From positions 3,720,001-3,784,000 of the forward strand of contig JARKIF010000001.1 of the NCBI GenBank assembly GCA_029378245.1: DNA of 64,000 nucleotides, read 5' to 3'. The notes under the pieces are model-generated. The model was given only the letters and a program-made list of their open reading frames with translations, did not search any database and had not been told where the DNA came from. Positions 1-10,436 of this stretch are shown here, piece after piece; the first letter of the stretch is position 1; each line of letters opens with the position of its first letter. The DNA comes from Roridomyces roridus. Lineage: Eukaryota; Basidiomycota; Agaricomycetes; Agaricales; Mycenaceae. The translations under genes were made by a program, and so were the position numbers.

Positions 1-926
1 GGTGACTTTTGAAGGGTCTCCTCCGAATTTGGTGATCTACCAGGGCTAAGTAACGTTGAAGAGGGAAGGAACTTCAGAGCAGCGTACGTGTTGGTTAACC
101 CAGCGCAGAGCAAAGTCCTGGTCGACTGGATGCCGATGAGTACCTCTATAGCGAAAGACTGGTCAAGGGCGTACGCAGGCCGGCATTCAATGCTCCGTCG
201 TTCTTGAGCGCGGAACCAGCGAGGAATCCTAGAAAAATTGTGAGGGGATGCTGAAGATTAGGACGGTATTGCTCACCGAATATACCCAACCGATATTGTA
301 TCGTCACCACCACCACGTTGTGGTTGCTCTGTTTGATAATGTCCTCCCCGTTGGCAGAGCTTGCCTGGCCGGCGATGTATCTGCAAGGGGCTTCAGAGTC
401 GACCAAGCCAAGGGAACAGGACACACCCTCCACCGTGAATCCATACGAGGGTCGGAAGATCCTTCAATGGTGTGCCTGCTGCGTCGCTCGGATAGTACAC
501 GCTGAGGAAGGCGGTCAAGCTTGGGAGGGGATTAAACGGAGTAAGGACGAACTTGACGAAAAGACAGTCTTCACTGGGAGAAACTTGAACAGCACGCGAG
601 TCCAACGGATTGGTGGTGGAGGCACCCGTTGAGGCCTGCATGCATTCGTTGGGAGCCACAGTGGCTTGCTGCACACCGGCAACATCCACAGGCGGCTGCG
701 GCGCTCTGAAGCGCAAATCACCTGCAATTCGGTCAAATCACCCCACAAGTTACAATGAAATGAAAACCGCACCGAGAGGAGCAGCGGCGTACCGGATACC
801 CAAAAGAATTGTGGTATTGGTAGCGGTGTCGACGGTCCCTTGGTACTGAGCGTATCCCAGGTCGATGACCGGGGAGCTTTGCGCCAGCGCGAATGGAAGA
901 GCTAAGAGAAGGCCGAGGGGGAACAT
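1..926 (-). CDS. Type-B carboxylesterase/lipase, secreted (partial, 3' end outside window)
   Basis: Secreted alpha/beta-hydrolase of the carboxylesterase type B family, which cleaves carboxylic esters outside the cell. The start at 926 opens a signal peptide (MFPLGLLLALPFALAQ). Seven exons can be joined in one frame: 926-773, 721-553, 501-427, 380-277, 228-175, 125-88 and 36-1. Together they give the family landmarks in order: the SEDCLFVNVYYP block, the HGGGY oxyanion loop, QYRLGIFGF, a GLLDQDFALRWVNQH block and TKFGGDPSKVT. These are followed in this family by the catalytic GESAG serine elbow, which lies beyond the left edge, so catalysis cannot be checked. The introns are 46-51 nt. The second intron uses a GTTCGT donor, chosen because the other GT breaks the frame. 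The family call is confident; the substrate is unknown. Confidence 0.9.
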
Positions 927-1775
927 TTCGAGGAATTCGAAGAGGAGCGTTGCGAAGACATGTTTATAAAGAGCTGTTGCACTCCCAGGGAAATTCTCTG
1001 GCGTCATATGATACGAGAAACATGCGTCGGACAAGAGTCACGAGGCGTCGCTGCGGACCGTCACGGGGCGTACCCCAGCATTGTTGATTGGATTCAGAAG
1101 AGAACATCCTGTATAGCTCTGCAGAATGAGGACGGGCACGGCAGTGTGACTCAGTGATTGGACCGTGGTGGGATGGTTTGTCGGGTTGGTAGTTTGCATT
1201 TTCATGGAACGCGACGGCCGCCTGCTCCGTTCGAATTCGGGACCAATTCTGGATCTTCCTGAGCCTCCTCAAGAGCGCCTTGCCGAGCTGGCCGCCGGGT
1301 CCCGGGAAGTGGCGCGAAGAGAACGGTCGCAGGTTCGCAGCATAGCATCAGATTGCAGTCTCGCCGCTGGTAAGGTCGGCCAAGGCACGAGAACTGGAGA
1401 CAGCAATGTCACATGGTGGTGGAAAGCAAAGACGGAACCGTCACGGAAGTGATGGATTATCAATCACCACGGCACTTTTCTTCCCTCCTTCCAAGTCTCG
1501 CGGGATCTCCGCGCCAAAGTCTGCCAGAGGGAGTCGGACCGGAATGCATTGATGAGGGATCACGTCGATACTAAGATAGGTACGGCCGCCGGCACCTTTT
1601 CTCGAATCTCCCCATATCCATGTCTTCTTTCGCGGAATCTCCGCGGCAAAGTCTGCGGCATCAAGTAGTTGGGTCTCTTTAATACTTATCTGTGCCCTGC
1701 GCAGACGTCGTTGGTTTGGAGATGTGGCGCATTCCGCCATTGATTATGTAAGCTGCCAGCTCTTTCTTCGAGCTT
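927..1775. other. Intergenic, no gene recognised
   Basis: Only short overlapping ORFs without family signatures. Two imperfect direct repeats share the pattern CGCGG-ATCTCCGCG-CAAAGTCTG, at about 1479-1507 and 1630-1658. Nothing else was seen. Confidence 0.5.
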
Positions 1776-2621
1776 TTGTCAAAGCTGATGGATGAATTGC
1801 AAGAACTTCGATGGCTTATTCGATCTGCTAGATCACAGACTGCAGCGCCCATGTCTGGTGGGTCTCTCCATTTGACGTGTTTCTCTCTCCGTTCCTTACC
1901 GTCATACTTAGCGTCCCATATCCTGGAGCACCTAAACCCGATACTGAGTAGACCCAGCGGCTTGAACATCGTGATCTCTGCTATCCAAAAAATCCTTGGC
2001 CCTACAGATAAGATTCACTATAAACTCATCCCGGATCTACTCGACTTTCTGACCATCCTCGAGCTCTGTCACCGTTTGAAGCTAAAAGGCGCGGTTGATG
2101 AAGCCAGAGAGCCGAGGCATGAGGACGAAGAGTGGCTGCAAAGTGTCCAGACCGGGAAGTTTCGCCAGCTGTTTATCGAGATTGTTCTCAAGTACTGCGA
2201 GCTTGTAGGTCTTCCCCATGGACTTTCACTCACTCGAATCTGCTTTAGTACTAACCATCTACTGCAGGACATGTACCGATTGTGGACCCAGGATCCCCCC
2301 ATCCCTTCCTTGGCTACCCAACGCCTCAGAGAATATTTCCCCGTCAGTTGCTCCGAGGCCGATGGCCACACTGTCGCTTCCCCGCGACTTTTCCACTCCG
2401 ATCTCTCGGGCTCGGAGCGTGAAGAGATTTATTCCCGCGGTACCAAGTGTCGTCGGTTTATCTACGATTCAATCGCATGGGCCGACGCGCATGGTGGACG
2501 TGGGTATGTTTTGATTCCTGGACTGTTGCTTCAAGGCTCTGAGTGTTGCTTTTTGAAGCGAATCCCTTGCGACCATCTTCCAGTCTGCCGAATTCCAGAC
2601 GCGATATCCCTGCGAGGTTGA
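1776..2621 (+). CDS. Hypothetical protein, one clear intron
   Basis: Not recognised. The reading frame is open for 281 codons from the ATG at 1776 (a second ATG lies at 1788). An intron at 2205-2267 is well supported: donor GTAGGT, a perfect TACTAAC branch site and acceptor CTGCAG. It is 63 nt, so reading through it keeps the frame; spliced, the protein is about 260 aa. The protein looks soluble: no signal peptide or membrane span, and a charged, helix-rich middle around FRQLFIEIVLKYCEL. The last ~35 codons, after a GTGGGT that could be another donor, look less protein-like, so the 3' end is uncertain. A decayed partial copy lies just downstream, which suggests a real, recently duplicated gene. 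Confidence 0.5.
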   Translation: MSKLMDELQELRWLIRSARSQTAAPMSGGSLHLTCFSLRSLPSYLASHILEHLNPILSRPSGLNIVISAIQKILGPTDKIHYKLIPDLLDFLTILELCHRLKLKGAVDEAREPRHEDEEWLQSVQTGKFRQLFIEIVLKYCELVGLPHGLSLTRICFSTNHLLQDMYRLWTQDPPIPSLATQRLREYFPVSCSEADGHTVASPRLFHSDLSGSEREEIYSRGTKCRRFIYDSIAWADAHGGRGYVLIPGLLLQGSECCFLKRIPCDHLPVCRIPDAISLRG

Positions 2622-2849
2622 CATCGGTTGTCTACGACAGGCAGTTGGTTTTTATGTGAAGGTCGTACAAGATTCTATCGACAAGTTGTAAACTGCACCT
2701 CGAGCTCCTGATCAACTCGCATTCTTTGTCAACTACAACTCGTGAAAGGACCGATGAATAGCAGAGATAAAATCCGGCATCTCGAAATGGCCGCTGTGGG
2801 CAACAAGATATTCTGATTCCGCATATACATACTTGGCGAACTTCCGGAC

Positions 2850-3090
2850 GCGATTTCGAGTAGACCCAGCGGCTTGAAGTTAAACCTCGTCATCCCTGTC
2901 ACCTGAAAGATCCTTGGTGACTCTCATCCGGTCTGCATATCAACATAGTTTTCCAGTACATAATACGAGCTCGTAGGTCTTCTTTAGCACCCGAATGCAT
3001 ACTTCCCAGTTACTCCGAAGCGGCCACCCCTCCCCGCGACTTTTCCACTCCAATCTCTGGGACTCGGAGCGCGAAGAGCTTGCGGTCGGT
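2850..3090 (+). pseudogene. Decayed partial duplicate of the upstream hypothetical gene
   Basis: Two blocks repeat the 1776-2621 gene in the same order and orientation. The first, near 2860-2925, matches 1950-2010 (GTAGACCCAGCGGCTTGAA). The second, near 3015-3085, matches 2355-2430 and shares CCCCGCGACTTTTCCACTC. The roughly 350 nt between them in the parent is reduced to about 90 nt here and no ORF spans the copy. The rest of 2622-3643 holds no gene I can support. Confidence 0.65.
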
Positions 3091-3643
3091 GGTCCAGCCG
3101 CGAGGTAGTTGGGATCTTCGTCGCGTACATGAAGAAACGGCAAGGAGATGCTCAGAGCGGAGTTCATGATCAATTAATTATCTTCTCAGTCATTCACACG
3201 TACATATTCTTCTCAGGTCATTGACGGCATTGTTTGCTGCACCGAACGTCCGCTTGCAATTCGCCTGGCATCTTGTTTACTCCTCTGAACTTTCTGACAC
3301 CATCCCACCGACAGGTGTTCGAAGAAGAGGCCACCAAGCTGCCCAGAATCAATCCATGCGCGTGGCCACCTCGTTCATCACGTCGGGGAGGAGTATAGGC
3401 GTTAAATTTGTGTGAGTTCGAAGCTCAAATCAGCCGCATAATATTAAGAAAACAGGAACAGAATACAGTTCGTTTCTCATGGACTTGTACACACCAAGTC
3501 GGCATAAGATTGGCCATGATTCACGACATGCCACTTCCTGGCCCATTTCCATAGGCTGTGCTCGCCCTTCCTCCACCTCCCTCATCCGCAAGTCGTCCCT
3601 GATGAGGATTGCCCCCTCGGCGCTCTTCCTGGACCTCTTCCTG

Positions 3644-4466
3644 ATGAGAATTATCTCCTCGGCGGTCCTCCTCCTTCACGTTTTCCTCTCCCCGACGCAC
3701 GCTCAGACCTTCACGAATCGGACAATCGACGACACAAACGGAGACAGCGTAAGAGGGGTCGTACCCACATACACTCCTAGTTCTTCGTGGGCAGGCCCGT
3801 CTTGCCACGGATGCGCCTTCCTGCCAGACTCCACCAATGCGTCCGACGAGACGTACCTGACTTGGGTTCTCTTTCCATCGCGATGGACTTTACCGGCGTC
3901 GCCATCTACGTCTACTTTATCCTCCCGAACGACGAAGGGCGGGGCATCACCACGACTACGGCGGCGAATTTCAGCATTGATGGGACGGTGCAAGGGAATT
4001 TTACTCACGATTCCGATGGGACTACGGATGTGGAGTTTAACGCTCTTGTTTTCACCCAGACGGGTCTCAGCAATGAGACGCACTCTCTCTTGATCCCTGC
4101 GTCGGGACCGGATAGCCTGTACATCAACTTTGACTATGCGACGTATACGTCAGTCTTTCGATGCTCTGCCAAGTGCCTCGATGACCTTGTTGATGTAGAT
4201 TCCAAGAAGCCACGGTGGATACATCTTCCAGCACGCCTTCCTCCTCTAGCAGCGTACCCGGTGCATCCGGCACCAGTTCTTCCCATTCGTCGAATCACAC
4301 ACGTGCCATCGTCGGCGGGGCCGTCGGCGGGGGAGTTGGGCTTGTGGCATTATTATGTGTCGCCCTCTTTTTCCTCTGCAAGCGGCCGGTCCAGTCCGCG
4401 GATCGTCCGCAGGAGGCAACTGTCGTTGACCACTCGGCGCCGCCGGGATATTACTTGAAGGCTTGA
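3644..4466 (+). pseudogene. Secreted single-pass membrane protein, copy 1 (frameshifted)
   Basis: Paralogue of the gene at 38757-40008. The order is a signal peptide from the ATG at 3644 (MRIISSAVLLLHVFLSPTHA), an extracellular domain starting QTFTNRTIDDTNGDSV, an intron at 4149-4198, a Ser/Thr-rich stalk, a glycine-rich transmembrane helix (residues after SSNHTRAIVGG) and a short basic tail ending PPGYYLKA. Near 3856 it lacks 19 nt net compared with copy 2, so the N-terminal part is in one frame and the rest of the ectodomain in another. No GT-AG intron restores the frame. The intron position and phase are the same as in copy 2. Either this is a young pseudogene or there is a sequencing deletion; the remainder is well kept. 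The function of the family is unknown to me. Confidence 0.75.
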
Positions 4467-5717
4467 ACGGGTTGACGTGACTTTGAACACCCTTGTGTGT
4501 GGATGGGCCAGCTGTTTTCTGATCATATCTCAGAACATTCTTGATTACATACCCGTAGTATTCTTGAAAATCAAAGGTCGCGACTTTGTTTGCCGCTCCG
4601 AACCTGAGGCGAAACATCCACAAAAATCGCCGCACGAGTATCTCAGCTTCTAGCAATCACATCAAGCAGTGGAGTGTTCAATCTATTTCCGGCGTATACT
4701 CGGCGGCAGCTGATCCCTGGGGACGACGGCTGCCAGAGACTCAGAGAGTGGTTACGCGTACGCGTTGTTTACGCGTTGCTGTTTGATGCATCGTGATCGT
4801 TGGAATTGATCTTGGCATTGATCACAGCTTGTTCGCACTTGCAATCAAGGCTCAGAAATTGAAAAAAAAAAACGCAGCGGCAAAACCGTCCGGATCTCCA
4901 ATTTATTTGCCAGAGAAATACCTCCGTAAACGACGTGCTACAAATTCAATCTGCTGAAAGAACTTGAAGCTAAACTCCAGGACTCTGGCTGAGCCCCAAT
5001 GGCAAGTTCAAAGTGCAGATACCCGTGTCCACTTCCCAGAATCGCCACCATGGTCCAGTCTCCCGACGTATTCGGGAAAATTCAGACAAGAACATCGGCA
5101 GAAGCAAGATCAAAGGAGAATTGCATCCGAACTTTTGATCAAATCCGTCTTCCGCTCTTGACGTCGACCATCTCCCTGTCCGCTCCACTCTCCTGACCTC
5201 GCTCGTGCGTAGGTGGCCATGCCATATCCTCCATCCGAATAGTTTTGCCTGGAAGCACCACGATTGCAGTCTTCTAGGACGGTTGGGTCGGACATGTGAT
5301 TCAAATGAGAGTCTCGAGACTGACCACTCCTCTCGAAAGAACGACCAAAGAAAACACTCAACACTCAACCTTCGGAATTACTTGCCATGGCAGCACACTA
5401 TGTCGTCCCAGAATTATCGAGCGCAAATATCTCGCCATCTCATCGACGCCCAAAATTGGGGAAACAAGATCGATCGACCCGCGGAGAGACTTGGCCAGCA
5501 GTCCCGTGTGGTGTTTGCACTTGGCACACACAACGGGAAAGAGAAATCAAATAGCACTCCACAAATGAGGAGGGATTTCCACTTCAGGAGGGCGATCGTA
5601 TCCTATGGGGTTTCAACAAAGTACTCCTATGGGGCACGTATCCTGCCATAAATTTGCACGAACGGGACGCAGCCTTTGTTTCGGTCTTTACCCTCACTCC
5701 CACCGACAGCAGCGACA
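4467..5717. other. Intergenic
   Basis: Short ORFs on both strands lack codon structure or domain signatures. An 11-nt A run sits near 4862. A motif like TTTGCCGCTCCGAAC at about 4588 resembles stretches 5' of both single-pass membrane protein genes (about 3231 and 38411). No gene seen. Confidence 0.4.
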
Positions 5718-7040
5718 ATGACAGCCATCGCTCCGCAAGAAACGCTCAACAAGGTCATCGGGTAAGCGTCATTCAGCCCAGTTGCACGCAGTACTCAACC
5801 CTTCTCAGCGCCCTCATGCTGGGCACCCTGATCAACTGCATGCTCTTCATGCTCGAGATCCTCGAGGTCCACAAATACTTCCGCATGTACCCCAAGGACC
5901 CGCCCGTCATCAAGGTCGCCATCGCTGTATGCCTCTTGCTCGACGCGACGTGTACTTTTGCGCAGTGGGCGTGTATTTACCTCTACGGCGTCATTCACTG
6001 GGGCGACCTCGATTATCTGGGGTATCAGAATCTGGTGATTCCGGTGTACATTTACACCAGGTGCGTCGCCTTAACTTTTCGTGCAATACATTCGTTGACA
6101 AGGATTGTAGTGGAATACTTGGCTGCATCGTCCAGAACTACCTCATCTCGCGGTACTACAAACTCACCGGTCGTAAAATCGTGTGTGGGGCTCTCATGTT
6201 TATGACCTTGGCCGCGGTGCGTTGCTGTCTCTTCTCACACGTTTCATCCTCTGATCGTGTTTCCTCCAGCTCGTCGGCTCGGTCTGGTGTGCGACCCAAC
6301 TGTCCATCGTCACCGACTACGCACACCGGAGCGTCGCCGTAACCTCTGCGATCCTGTGGCTCGCGAGCAGCGCCGCCACAGATGTCTCCAGTACGTCTCT
6401 CTATCCACCATCTCTAAAATTCAATTTCTCCAGTTGCCTCCGCCCTCGTCTTCCAACTGCGCTCCGCTGGGGCCCGCACGGCATTCAAACAAACCCGCTC
6501 CCTCATCAACCGTCTCATATTCTACACAATCCAAACCGGCTCCTTCACCACCGCCATCGCCATCTGCGTCCTCGTCACCTACCTCCACGACACCAACGCC
6601 AACGTCTGTGTTGGGTTCGGGTTCACTCTCGGGAGGCTATATACCCTAACGATGCTGTTCAACTTGAACAACCGATCCCTCATGCGGGATGGGAAGAGTA
6701 CGGAGGGGAGCAGTGGGCAGCAGCAACATACGCCGAACAATGATATTTCGTTGCATGGCATCAGTGCGCTTCTTTTCTTCATCTCCTCTCTCTGGTTTAT
6801 TGAATCTTCGTACAGCCATCCACCGAACCGCTATCGTTCATATTGACGATGAGGAACGGGCGACGAGTACACATGAGGTGGATAACAAGCGCCCGTCGGA
6901 TTATGGGCCGTTCAATGACGTGCGTCTCCCCTTCTTTTTGTTTCGCTTTGTGCTCACAATTTTCTTCGCAGTACGCCAACTCCAAGACGAATGTCACCAA
7001 CGATTTGGTGGTTCCCCCACAGTTGCCAGTAAAGGCGTAG
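5718..7040 (+). CDS. DUF6534-domain multi-pass membrane protein
   Basis: Mushroom-type seven-helix membrane protein with a C-terminal DUF6534 domain; the molecular function is not established. Seven exons join in frame to about 341 aa: 5718-5761, 5809-6060, 6111-6216, 6270-6390, 6434-6763, 6816-6919 and 6972-7040. Membrane helices appear at LMLGTLINCMLFMLEIL, VAIAVCLLLDATCTFAQWA, the VPVYIYTR segment (as VIPVYIYTR), MFMTLAALVGSVWC and VTSAILWLASSAA. The DUF6534 part carries INRLIFYTIQTGSFTTA and the hallmark end LGRLYTLTMLFNLNNR. The start was chosen because MTAIAPQETLNKVIG joins directly to GALMLGTL, as in the family. The cytoplasmic tail is hydrophilic. The last exon and the 3' flank have duplicated copies downstream. 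Confidence 0.88.
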
Positions 7041-7748
7041 GAACTAGATAATCTTACTTGGCGCGGGTTCGCGAATTGTATTTCGTATCACATTAAATCA
7101 TCGTTCTTTTACACTCTACGACAACTCGGATGAGGATAAAAATGCTCGTATTTGTTCCAATCGCCTCCGCCCTCTTCCTCCAGGCTCCAGCAACGCTCCG
7201 GCGGCACCGCTCACTTTCGATTTTAGTACGCCAGCTACAAGACGACTTTCATCAACGATTCGGTGGTTCCCCCGAAGGTGCCAGTTATGGCCTAGGACTC
7301 AGTAATCTGTCATGGATATCGGTATGGAGCCCTCGTCGCAGCCCCATCCCCACTCAGCATTGAAATTACCCTTCTCCCAGTTCAAATACTTGGGTTTCTA
7401 TAGCTACAGGCTAGCACTGGCAGTATATAAGCCTCTGTATTGTACCTGCTGAATTATATTGGCATCGGCCTCTGGGTCAAGTAAAGCTACGCGCTACGCG
7501 CTGCTCGTACTACGCCAGCGACGCACGCAGGGAAGGCTGATCTACTTGAAGTTCAACCCAATAAATACACTATCTCTCACATAATCTTACTTGGCGGGGT
7601 TGGCGAATTGTATTTCGTATCTCACACTTGTCTCACACGAGACACTCGTTCTTTCACACTCGAGAAAATAACAATGCTCGTGTTCAAAAAAGTCCAAAGA
7701 GCACCGTTCAATACCACATACTCCTAATTACCATAAAGTCCATCACGT
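7041..7748. repeat. Duplicated last exon and 3' flank of the DUF6534 gene
   Basis: At 7228-7300 the 3' exon of the upstream gene (6972-7045) recurs with about 75% identity, still preceded by an AG-like site and still reading towards a TAG. At 7580-7690 the 3' flank (7049-7150) recurs: both copies carry ATAATCTTACTTGGCG and GAATTGTATTTCGTATC, followed by CTCGTTCTTTCACACTC-like text and an AATGCTCGT end. No independent gene was seen between these pieces. Confidence 0.7.
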
Positions 7749-8725
7749 TCACCACCCAGTAGCAGTAGCCCACGCACTCGCACTAACACCACTAGGGAAC
7801 GCATTGCCCGAAACACGGGGCTGTGCCTGCTTGGTATCCTGGGCGGTGCGCTTGAGACCGCAGCGCTGCAAGCACGCGTCCGTGCCTAGAGCGGCGTTGT
7901 CAGGGACGATGTCGGCAACACCGATGACTTCCTCGACGCCGATGTCGCCGAGGGTGGCGGCGATGATGTCTGCGGGGAGGCCGAGGACTGTTTGGAGGGA
8001 GTGTTAGTTGGGAGGTTTGGAGCATATGAGGGATGAGATGACTGACAACGCTGAGCGATCTGGAGAGCACCGGGGTCCTCACTGTTGAAGCCCGAGACAA
8101 ACAGGGCCGGGGCTGCGTTTCGAAAATCAACTCCCGATCAATAAGAAAGAAGGAAAGAAACTCACAACATCCATCGTTGAACTGGAAATGAACCGACCCT
8201 TGAGGGAAGATGGTCATCTGCCCAGGCTTGAGCTCCGTCATGATGAAGCGCGCCCCATTCTCAGTGATCATGCCCGTCTGCAGAGTGCCGTTGACGTTGA
8301 ATTGGATTTCAGTGGCGCGGGGGTGCGTGTGGGGGGTATTCATGCCGCAAGGTTCCAAAATACCAATAGCTGTCAACCGCGGTCAGTGAGTTATATGCAA
8401 TCCACAAAGGAGAGACGCACCCATGGCAGCGCCGTTGCCGACAATCGCAGGGAACGTTGCAGAGCTGGCGAGGACGATCTCGCCTCCAGCACCCACAGTC
8501 TTGTTGGGGCTGTTGAAGAAATCAAAGACGAACTGCGTTTCCAAAATGTCAGGAAAGAAAGGACGAGGGTTCTTTGAGACAAACCTGATCATCGGTATTG
8601 AGCAAACCAACGCGGGCTGCAGCGCTGGGTGCATCACGAAGCTCAGCGACGAGCTGTGCCGGGCTGGTGGCGAACCCAGCCGTGAAGATGGAGGCGTAAA
8701 CAAGGGCGGACGTAAGAGAGAACAT
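7749..8725 (-). CDS. Germin-like cupin (spherulin-1A type), secreted
   Basis: Single-domain cupin of the germin/spherulin family, expected to bind a metal (often Mn2+) in a beta-barrel outside the cell. Five exons (8725-8585, 8532-8421, 8369-8166, 8112-8050, 7987-7749) join to 252 aa. The first residues MFSLTSALVYASIFTAGFAT form a signal peptide. Germin box 1 is complete: G, then HTH and E in GMNTPHTHPRATEIQFNVNG. Box 2 follows as GQMTIFPQGSVHFQFN. These supply the three His and one Glu of the metal site. The C-terminus is small and Cys-containing (CLQRCG), without a membrane anchor. Members may act as oxalate oxidase or superoxide dismutase, or lack enzyme activity; sequence cannot decide. 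The introns are 51-62 nt; the fourth has a weak GTTGTC donor. Confidence 0.92.
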
Positions 8726-8828
8726 TGGTCTTTGCAGGAAGGGAAGGGTAGTTGTGGGTTGAAATGAAAAGAGGCTTAAAGGAAAGCCGAGAGAAGATGA
8801 AGATGGTTTTCGAGGTTTGAGGACCTAT

Positions 8829-8836
8829 CTTTTATA
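8829..8836 (-). promoter_or_regulatory. TATA box of the germin-like gene
   Basis: TATAAAAG on the minus strand, 104 bp upstream of the cupin start codon at 8725, a normal distance for a fungal promoter with a short leader. Confidence 0.5.
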
Positions 8837-9998
8837 CAGTTCGTCCCTGCACCCAAACTGAAACCAAAAGCGGGGCATTCGGGTTTGAGGGAGCGCCCAT
8901 CGGGCATCTCGTTCAGAAATGCCACCCGGGATTGCGGACGGACTCACTGCACGAGTCGGAAGTACGAACAAGGACAGACAGGGCAGTGCAAACGATGCGG
9001 CGATGCTTATAATTCTACCGATCGGCGATTGACAACGTCCAGGGATCGAAAGCAGTGGCAAGTGCAGTGCAGTTTCACTTGATAGAAGTCTTCCTATATA
9101 TGATATAGCAGATGCAGAGACAATAGGACTGACTGACGCGCCCCACCGAGGTGCCCGACATTATCCAGACTCGAATTGCAGTGTTGAGCGGGTGGGTTTC
9201 AGGTTTGCTTATCGTCAGGCAGTCCCCGCCGGGCCATTAGAAAGAGGACGCACAAGACGGCAGGACACACAGAGACGGCGAGATTGAGGTCCGACAGAGA
9301 AACGAGGCATAGATGCGGCGTCTGAAAGATGAATATGAAGGCAGCAGCAAAGATGTTTTTGATCGTCAATCACTCGGATTGAGTGCGGGTCTGCCTGGCT
9401 TCGAATTCTCGAGGCCTTTTAACAGGCTCTCGTTTGCCGGTCGCTATCGCTGAACAATTTCAGGAAAATGTATGTAAGAACCCGGAAAACTTGCAGGTGC
9501 TACTCGAGTATCCGATGCATCATCGAATATAGAAAATCCGGCCTGTACGTCGAAATCTTGCATGGTACACTGCTGCCACTGCTCTCCCATTTTGATCCGC
9601 GCACAGGCGTCTTCAGGGCTACCTATAAAGCAGCCTTCGATGTCGACGAAGAATTCACCGACCCGGCATCGAAACGTGTTAATGAGAAATATGCAAGATG
9701 GGTGAACCGCCGCAAGTGCATAGTGATGTGGTTGAATATTTCCTATTGCATAGAAGTATGAGACCGAAGCGTGGATAGTAGTTGACCTACCGTGCTAAGC
9801 CGGCCTGTTCCGGAATCCGAAGGTTCGCAGTTCAAGGCTATGGATGTAGGACGGCATTTCTGTGCAAATAGCGACAATATGGCCGGAATCGTAACCTCGA
9901 GTGTCCGGTTCCCCGCCCCCGGGTCAATGGATAGGACAACGTGAGACCGGGATTGGTGAGCGCCTTGAGGGCCTGCATGTCGCTCGTTGAAAGTTCAG
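8837..9998. other. Intergenic, no supported gene
   Basis: Contains a 97-codon plus-strand ORF (9468-9761) without any recognisable family, intron signals or homologous copy here. I do not call it. No repeat structure noticed. Confidence 0.4.
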
Positions 9999-10379
9999 TC
10001 ACTGGGCAGAGTCGAGCAGCCCGGAGAGTTTGAGTAGCGAGGCTACGAACAAGTGACGTTGGCCCCACGTATTGGAGAAAATTCTGCACGGGTTCGACGG
10101 TGCGCCATGAGTCGACCACAAGATGAAGACGAGTAATGCTGCCTCTCTGTCTTCGAAATCTGGAACCATTTCTTGAACCTCGTGTTTGCTGGTCATATAT
10201 CCATATTCACTCTGTTGCACCATCTGGCATCGCTGGTCCAGGAACTCCATTACTGGAAGCCGGGTTGTCCGCATTCGAATGCATCTCATAGCTTGTCTCA
10301 CAGAAAAGTAGTGTAGAGAATCAATCGCATTGTGGTCAGTAACTACTACATCCCGAGCCGCGTTGTTATTTTCCGCCAA
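9999..10379 (-). CDS. Hypothetical ORF, doubtful
   Basis: An open frame of 126 codons, just downstream of the kinase gene. It has an amphipathic, charged composition (stretch FEDREAALLVFILWSTHG) but no recognised domain. Another frame downstream (9838-10119) continues a plausible protein composition, so this may be one gene with an intron or frameshift, or simply chance. Listed because the 10 kb interval has no other candidate. Confidence 0.25.
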   Translation of the reverse strand: MAENNNAARDVVVTDHNAIDSLHYFSVRQAMRCIRMRTTRLPVMEFLDQRCQMVQQSEYGYMTSKHEVQEMVPDFEDREAALLVFILWSTHGAPSNPCRIFSNTWGQRHLFVASLLKLSGLLDSAQ

Positions 10380-10436
10380 ATTATAACATGTTTTTGGTAC
10401 TTGTTTTCCGATAGACCAGGGCCGTCATCGGCCCCG

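Noticed and set aside
4149..4198. Rescue of the copy 1 frameshift by alternative splicing
   Set aside because: The only intron is the one conserved with copy 2 at 4149-4198; no GT-AG pair near 3856 joins the two frames without removing the conserved ectodomain core.
9468..9761. 97-codon plus-strand ORF
   Set aside because: No recognised family, no supporting copy, isolated; length is within chance expectation for this GC content.
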